A stretch of 64,000 nt of DNA, taken from contig NZ_FOAP01000028.1 of the NCBI RefSeq assembly GCF_900109545.1, positions 62,001 through 126,000 on the forward strand. Reading direction: 5' to 3'. Positions 59,316 to 64,000 of this stretch are shown piece after piece. The stretch is from Stigmatella aurantiaca. GTDB taxonomy: Bacteria; Myxococcota; Myxococcia; Myxococcales; Myxococcaceae. Positions within the stretch are counted from its first letter, which is position 1. Each line of letters opens with the position of its first letter. The notes below the pieces were generated by a model, which did no database searches, was not told where the DNA came from, and saw nothing but the letters and a program-made list of their open reading frames with translations. The position numbers and the translations under genes are program-made.

Positions 59316-60610
59316 GCCTCCTTCTTCTTGAGCATCACCTCCCGTGCCGCATCCGGCACGGTCTCCGGCTCATCCTTCACCAGGTAGGAGAACCGCTCGC
59401 GGAACGCCTCGGGCGTGAGCTTCACGGAGGCGGCGAGGCGGGCGAGCTCCTCGGGCTTGGCGAAGTCCTCGCGCTTGAGGCGGAGCATGAACCCCCGGGC
59501 GATCTGGTAGCGGTCCGAGTCCACGTCCACCAGCCGCACCCGGGGCAGGCCCGTGTCCGGGTTCTTCATCGTCTGGAACGAGAGCGGCTGGAACTGGCCG
59601 TTGATGATGGCCACCACCGCCTCGGTGCCGCCCTGGATGATGTAGCGGGCCGCGCAGTGCCCCAGGTCGCGCGTGTACTCCATGTCGAAGGGGATGGGGT
59701 CGGCGCAGCGCACCTCGTAGCCGATGTACTTGGGAATGAGCGTGGCCTTGAGGCCCAGCTCCGCGAGCCGGTCCTTCACGCCCTTCTCCAGCACCTCGCC
59801 CAGTTGGATGTCCGCCACGTGGAGGTTGCCCATGTGGTCCCTGGGCAGCTCCGTGTACCGGGCCAGGTCCTCCGGGATGATGCAGTCGGCGAGGCCCTCG
59901 GCCAGCAGCGCGATGCCATCCGGGCGCCCGTAGGCCAGGCGCTTGATGACGGAGCCCGCGAGCGTGTCCACCACGGTGGCGAAGGGGACCTTCTTGCCGC
60001 GGAACTCCTCGGGGATGAGGGTGACGGTGGCGCCCACCGCCTTGCCAATGGACAGCGCCAGGTGGCCCGCCTTGCGGCCCTGGGCGACGACGAAGTACCA
60101 GCGCGAGGTGGTCTTCGCGTCGACCATCAGGTTCTTCACGATGTCCACGCCCACGTGGCGCGCGGTCTGGAACCCGAAGGTGCTCGTGTCGTGGGGCAGA
60201 TCGATGTCGTTGTCGATCGTCTTGGGCACGTGGACGACGCGGATCTTCCCCCGGGTCTTCTCCGAGATGATCTGCGCGAGCGTCGCGGTGCCATCCCCGC
60301 CGATGGTGATGAGCATGCCGATGCCCAGCCGCTCCATCGACTCGATGGTGCGCTGAAGGTGCTCAGGGGAGCGGGTGGGGTTGGCGCGGGAGATGCCGAT
60401 GTACGAGCCTCCCCGGAAGTGGATGCGGCTAGTGTCCGCGATGGTGAGCGGCACCACGTGGGAGATGTCCCCCTCGGCGAGCCACTTGAACCCATCCTGG
60501 ATGCCCAGCACCTCCACCCCGGACAGGCAGGCACGGATGGTGGCGGCCCCGATAACACTGTTGATGCCTGGAGCGGGTCCTCCAGCGACGACGATGGCGA
60601 GCTTCTTCAT
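59312..60610 (-). CDS. pfkA: 6-Phosphofructokinase
   Basis: Glycolytic enzyme of 432 residues. VVAGGPAPGINSVIGAA is the N-terminal phosphate loop, ITIGGDGTATLAQII the ATP/PPi site, VPKTIDNDIDLP the catalytic loop, and GRKAGHLALSIG and TRDLGHCAARYIIQGG are conserved. At the two donor-choosing positions (E. coli 104 and 124) it has Gly (GGDG) and Lys (PKTIDND). Gly104 is the ATP-type residue, Lys124 the PPi-type; this mix is known in ATP-using group enzymes. Start ATG 60610 is chosen over the longer frame. In Myxococcus Pfk is regulated by the kinase Pkn4, but no kinase adjoins it here. Confidence 0.9.
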   Translation of the reverse strand: MKKLAIVVAGGPAPGINSVIGAATIRACLSGVEVLGIQDGFKWLAEGDISHVVPLTIADTSRIHFRGGSYIGISRANPTRSPEHLQRTIESMERLGIGMLITIGGDGTATLAQIISEKTRGKIRVVHVPKTIDNDIDLPHDTSTFGFQTARHVGVDIVKNLMVDAKTTSRWYFVVAQGRKAGHLALSIGKAVGATVTLIPEEFRGKKVPFATVVDTLAGSVIKRLAYGRPDGIALLAEGLADCIIPEDLARYTELPRDHMGNLHVADIQLGEVLEKGVKDRLAELGLKATLIPKYIGYEVRCADPIPFDMEYTRDLGHCAARYIIQGGTEAVVAIINGQFQPLSFQTMKNPDTGLPRVRLVDVDSDRYQIARGFMLRLKREDFAKPEELARLAASVKLTPEAFRERFSYLVKDEPETVPDAAREVMLKKKEA

Positions 60611-60728
60611 GTCTTCTGCCTCGAATGGGTTCGCCGCATCCTGTCCCGGGCGGCCCCCCAAACTCAGCAGAAACCAGCGGTCCGGCCGACAGAAAATCCG
60701 GGCGGCCCACGAAGCGGTGGCCCGCGCC
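60611..60728. promoter_or_regulatory. Intergenic region upstream of pfkA
   Basis: About 118 bases between the beta-lactamase end and the pfkA start, both on the minus strand. Nothing beyond generic GC-rich sequence is visible. Confidence 0.25.
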
Positions 60729-61616
60729 TCAGCGCGCGGGGAGCTCGGCCACGAGGCGTCCCACGGCCTCCAGGACAGCATCGCCCGTGCCCTCCGGCCC
60801 CCGGTAGTAAGCGCTGACGAGCAGCGGGGCCCGGTCCGGCGGCCAGAAGATGGCGATGTCGCTCACGACGCCATTGCCGCTGGTGCCCGTCTTGTCCCCG
60901 GCACGCCAGTCGGGCGGCACTCCCGCCCGCAGACGTTTCGCACCGGTCTTGCTCGCGGTCAGCCACGCCACCAGCCGCTCGCGCGAACTCGCGGAGAGAG
61001 CATCCCCCACCAGGAGCCGCTGCATGTCCTGGAGCATGGCGGCCGGGGTGGTGGTGTCGCGGGGGTCTCCTGGCTTCGCCTCGTTCAGCTCCGTCTCGCG
61101 GCGGTCCAGCCGGGTCTTCTTGTCGCCCAGCGTGCGGACATAGCGGGTGAGCGCCGCCGGGCCGCCAAAGCTGTCGAGCAGCAAGTTGCCCGCCGTGTTG
61201 TCACTGAGGGTAATCGCCGCCTCGCAGATCGCCTCCAGCGTCATGCCCTCCCCGCCCACGTGCTCCTTCGTCACGGGGGAGTAGGAGACGAGATCCGCCT
61301 CGGAGAAGACGATGCGTCGGCCGAGCTGCTCCTCCCCGCGATCCACCCGGGCCAGCACCCGCGCGGCGGCAAGGAACTTGAAGGTGCTGCACAGAGGGAA
61401 CCGCTCATCGGCGCGATGGAGCACCAGCTCACCGCTGGCAGTATCGAGCACGGCGACGCCGAGCGTCCCGCCATGGCGGCGCTCCAGCTCCGCGAGGCGC
61501 GAGCGGGGGTCCGCCGCAGGCCCACCTGCTGCCCTGACCCCTCGCGGAGCCGTCATCACCGCCGCCAACAGACCCAACAACACGGGGCGGCGGCCCATCA
61601 TGAAAAGAGGCTTCAC
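60729..61616 (-). CDS. Class A beta-lactamase
   Basis: Secreted serine beta-lactamase of 295 residues. Signal sequence about 1-29 with twin Arg (GRRPVLLGLLAAV), so Tat export is likely. The active site is complete: S-x-x-K in CSTFKF, S-D-N in LSDN, the omega-loop Glu in RRETELNEA, and K-T-G in DKTGTSG. It resembles chromosomal class A enzymes of myxobacteria. No ampR-type regulator is adjacent. Divergent to the TPR-CHAT gene with 161 bases between. Confidence 0.93.
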   Translation of the reverse strand: MKPLFMMGRRPVLLGLLAAVMTAPRGVRAAGGPAADPRSRLAELERRHGGTLGVAVLDTASGELVLHRADERFPLCSTFKFLAAARVLARVDRGEEQLGRRIVFSEADLVSYSPVTKEHVGGEGMTLEAICEAAITLSDNTAGNLLLDSFGGPAALTRYVRTLGDKKTRLDRRETELNEAKPGDPRDTTTPAAMLQDMQRLLVGDALSASSRERLVAWLTASKTGAKRLRAGVPPDWRAGDKTGTSGNGVVSDIAIFWPPDRAPLLVSAYYRGPEGTGDAVLEAVGRLVAELPAR

Positions 61617-61777
61617 GAGATCTCCACAGGCACCAGGGCCTCAACCAGAGGTAAACGTTCACCGGACTGGGTTGAGAGTCGACCCACCTGTCCACCAAAA
61701 CGGGCAAGCTCACTGTTCCCTGCCATTCAGACAGCTTTAAACTCTTCTGTCGAACCCTTGATACCTGGTGAAACGAG
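61617..61777. promoter_or_regulatory. Divergent promoter region, beta-lactamase / TPR-CHAT gene
   Basis: About 160 bases, A/T-richer towards the right (GCTTTAAACTCTTCTG around 61733-61748, with TTTAAA as a possible -10). A weak ribosome site (GAAACGAG) precedes the ATG at 61778. Confidence 0.3.
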
Positions 61778-64000
61778 ATGCGTCAGACTTTCAGTTGGGT
61801 GATGGCTGTATTTCTTCTCTGTGTAGCAGAAGGAAGGGCCAGCGAAGAGACATCAGATGCGCTGACAGAGGCTCAGGCGAACTTTGACGAGGCAACAAAG
61901 CTCATGGACGCGGGCAAGTATCCCGAGGCCCTTACACACGCGGAGAATGCGCTCTCGATCAGGGAGACAGTCCTTGGGGGTACTCATCCAGACGTCGCCA
62001 GTTGCCTGAATCTGGTGGGGAAACTTTATTGGCTAAAAGGAGAACTAGCCCATGCCGAGCCCCTCTACCAGCGGGCTCTGGCGATTTACGAGACCTCCCT
62101 CGGCAAGAACCATCCCGACGTCGCCCTCTCTCTCAACAGACTCGCCAACCTTTACAGGCAAAAGGGATTGTATGACCGGGCGGAGCCCCTCTACCAGCGG
62201 GCTCTGGCCATCCGCGAGGCCTCCCTCGGCAAGAACCATCCCGACGTCGCCCTCTCTCTCAACAGCCTCGCCATCCTCTACTCTGAGCAGGGGTTATATG
62301 CCCGGGCGGAACCCCTCTACCTGCGGGCTCTGGCCATCCGTGAGGCCTCCCTCGGCAAGAACCATCCTGACCTCGCCGCCTTTCTCAACAACCTTGCCAT
62401 CCTTTACTACGAGCAGGGGTTGTATGGCCGGGCGGAGCCCCTCTACCAGCGGGTTCTAGCCATTTACGAGACCTCCCTCGGCAAGAGCCATCCCCTCGTC
62501 GCCGTCTCTCTCAACAACCTCGCTAACCTCTACTCCGAGCAGGGGTTGTATGACCGAGCGGAGCTCCTCCACCAGCGGGCTCTGGCGATTTACGAGACCT
62601 CCCTCGGCAAGAACCATCCCGACGTCGCTACCTCTCTCCACAACCTCGCCAACCTTTACAGGCAAAAGGGATTGTATGACCGGGCGGAGCCCCTCTACCA
62701 GCGGGCTCTGGCCATCCGCGAGGCCTCCCTCGGCAAGAACCATCCCGACGTCGCCCTCTCTCTCAACAGCCTCGCCATCCTCTACTCTGAGCAGGGGTTA
62801 TATGCCCGGGCGGAACCCCTCTACCTGCGGGCTCTGGCCATCCGTGAGGCCTCCCTCAGCAAGAACCATCCCTTCGTCGCCGCCTCTCTCAACAACCTCG
62901 CCAACCTCTACTCTCTGCAGGGGTTGTATAACCGGGCGGAACCCCTCCACCGGCGGGCTCTGGCCATCCGTGAGGCCTCCCTCGGTAAGAACCATCCCGA
63001 CCTCGCCACCTCTCTCAACAACCTCGCCATCCTCTACTACGAGCAGGGGTTGTATGACCGGGCGGAGCCCCTCTACCAGCGGGCTCTGGCCATCCGTGAG
63101 GCCTCCCTCGGCAAGAACCATCCCGACGTCGCCGCCTCTCTCCACAACCTCGCCAGCCTCTACGCTGACCAAGGGTTGTATAACCGAGCGGAGCCTCTCT
63201 TCCGGCGCTCGCTATCTCTCAGGGAGACGTCTCTCGGCAACAATCACCCCGAACTCGCTAAATCTCTCAACGAATTCGGCAAACTTCGTCTGGCCCAGCA
63301 TCGCCTTTCTGACGCATTACTTCTCTTCTCCCGTTCCTTCTCCATCTCCGAGCGCCGCCTTCGCCATGAGGCTCTCGACTTCTCTGAGTCCCGCCTCTCT
63401 TCCTTCCTTTCCCACCTGCGCAACGACGGGCAATGGATCTATTCTCTGCTACGCGCTCACCCCCAGAACGCTCGCGTTCAGCGCTTCGCCCTCAGTGCCG
63501 CTCTCCTTCTCAAGGGTCGCTCCGTCTCGGAGACCGCCACCATCTCTCGCACCCTCTACTTCAGCCTGGAGCTCGAAGATCGCGAGACTTTCGAGCGCCT
63601 CCGGGGCCTGCGCACCCAACTGGCCTCTCTCTCCTTCTCAGGCCCGGGCGCTCTCTCTCCGAAGGTTTACCAACAGCGCCTTCAATCCCTCACCCAGGAG
63701 GGTGACGAGCTCGAAGCGGAACTAGCCAAAACCTCTGCTCCCTTTCGCGCCCTCTCCTCTCTTCCGTCCCCCGATAACATCATCAACCGCGTCTCCTCTT
63801 TACTCCCTAGGGGCTCCGCTCTCGTCGAATTCATCGCCTACAACGACAGCCCCTTGCTTCGCAAACCTGGCACCTTTTCTGCCAAGAATCTCAGCCACCT
63901 GCGCTACTTGGCTCTGGTTCTCTTCCCGGACGCCTCTATTCGCTCCGTCGACTTGGGCCCGGCTTTTCCCATTGATCAAGCCGCCTCTCGCCTTCGTGAT
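61778..64000 (+). CDS. Exported TPR-CHAT protein, 3' end cut by the window
   Basis: At least 741 residues, incomplete. A signal peptide (MRQTFSWVMAVFLLCVAEG) is followed by about eleven TPR units of 42 residues with consensus ALAIREASLGKNHPDVA and LYxxQGLYDRAEPLYQR, of the kinesin-light-chain type. After about residue 500 a helical linker leads into the start of a CHAT caspase-like domain (SSLLPRGSALVEFIAY, RYLALVLFPDASIRSVDLG, about 670 on); the His-Cys catalytic pair would lie beyond the window edge. Codon use is richer in T (many TCT, CTC) than the core. The frame stays open through the right edge. Confidence 0.85.
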   Translation, partial: MRQTFSWVMAVFLLCVAEGRASEETSDALTEAQANFDEATKLMDAGKYPEALTHAENALSIRETVLGGTHPDVASCLNLVGKLYWLKGELAHAEPLYQRALAIYETSLGKNHPDVALSLNRLANLYRQKGLYDRAEPLYQRALAIREASLGKNHPDVALSLNSLAILYSEQGLYARAEPLYLRALAIREASLGKNHPDLAAFLNNLAILYYEQGLYGRAEPLYQRVLAIYETSLGKSHPLVAVSLNNLANLYSEQGLYDRAELLHQRALAIYETSLGKNHPDVATSLHNLANLYRQKGLYDRAEPLYQRALAIREASLGKNHPDVALSLNSLAILYSEQGLYARAEPLYLRALAIREASLSKNHPFVAASLNNLANLYSLQGLYNRAEPLHRRALAIREASLGKNHPDLATSLNNLAILYYEQGLYDRAEPLYQRALAIREASLGKNHPDVAASLHNLASLYADQGLYNRAEPLFRRSLSLRETSLGNNHPELAKSLNEFGKLRLAQHRLSDALLLFSRSFSISERRLRHEALDFSESRLSSFLSHLRNDGQWIYSLLRAHPQNARVQRFALSAALLLKGRSVSETATISRTLYFSLELEDRETFERLRGLRTQLASLSFSGPGALSPKVYQQRLQSLTQEGDELEAELAKTSAPFRALSSLPSPDNIINRVSSLLPRGSALVEFIAYNDSPLLRKPGTFSAKNLSHLRYLALVLFPDASIRSVDLGPAFPIDQAASRLRD
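62060..63240 (+). repeat. 126-base tandem repeats encoding TPRs
   Basis: About nine to ten units of 126 bases (42 codons) follow one another without insertions. Many stretches are identical between units. Positions 62141-62353 and 62645-62857 match base for base over 213 bases at an offset of 504 (four units), which shows recent duplication or gene conversion. Confidence 0.92.

Noticed and set aside
62060-63240. Regular 126-base repeats considered as a CRISPR array or noncoding satellite
   Set aside because: They stay in one open frame and encode 42-residue TPR units, with conserved amino-acid pattern; there are no repeat-spacer alternations.

Overview
The window looks like chromosome of a fruiting myxobacterium (Myxococcota, probably the Cystobacter/Stigmatella/Myxococcus group). 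GC is very high. There are three Ser/Thr protein kinases in 64 kb, one sitting divergently to a sigma factor of the multicopy myxobacterial type. There are also ADYC and DUF4912 proteins, an AglZ-like gliding-motility coiled coil, and a TolQ-TolR-TolR trio that resembles the AglR-AglQ-AglS gliding motor. About 51 protein genes are supported. I see no rRNA, tRNA, insertion sequence, prophage or CRISPR array. One probable structured RNA (6S RNA) fills the only stretch above about 300 bases without a gene.

Layout. 1-11.3 kb is accessory and signalling DNA: an orphan TsiV/DUF3396 immunity-like gene, a DGT-repeat lipoprotein, a Ser/Thr kinase followed by a duplicated copy of its own C-terminal domain, a giant kinase-STAND-SUMF1 fusion divergent to a sigma factor, an ADYC secreted protein, a 56-residue peptide with a Cys-rich tail, and a MOSC protein. 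11.5-19.7 kb holds an unusual secreted protein (heme c motif, terpene-cyclase-like barrel, choice-of-anchor A), XerC, a DcrB-like protein, a TolB-like lipoprotein coupled to trmFO, and a DksA-like protein. 19.7-28.4 kb, all on the minus strand, holds the AglRQS-like motor genes, dprA-topA, a LysM and YbgF-like envelope pair, and pgeF. 28.5-36 kb holds a diguanylate cyclase with a periplasmic CxxCH motif, a GDSL hydrolase, an HtrA protease, and a GH57 glucan-branching enzyme next to a DUF4912 repeat protein.

36-43 kb holds a glycosyltransferase with a long Pro-rich tail, followed by aglZ. 43-51 kb is mostly plus strand: a MoxR ATPase, ilvE, an AAA ATPase, a Fic-fold protein without the catalytic motif, endonuclease IV, a DHH phosphoesterase and a cysteine desulfurase. 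50.8-56.3 kb holds a TPR-kinase pair (minus strand), the 6S RNA with its promoter, 5-formyl-THF cyclo-ligase, tyrS and an EndoU-like secreted protein. 56.3-61.6 kb holds a prolyl-hydroxylase/WD40 fusion, rlmE, two small proteins, pfkA and a class A beta-lactamase. From 61.8 kb a TPR-CHAT protein with internally duplicated repeats runs off the right edge.

Two parts of the A-motility machinery, the AglRQS-like motor and the AglZ scaffold, lie about 17 kb apart. Much of the rest is housekeeping for tRNA/rRNA modification, nucleic-acid repair, folate and Fe-S supply. Signalling and envelope genes are the more lineage-specific layer. The window edges (TsiV gene, TPR-CHAT gene) use noticeably more A/T-ending codons than the core. 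All functional statements come from reading sequence motifs; no database search was run.
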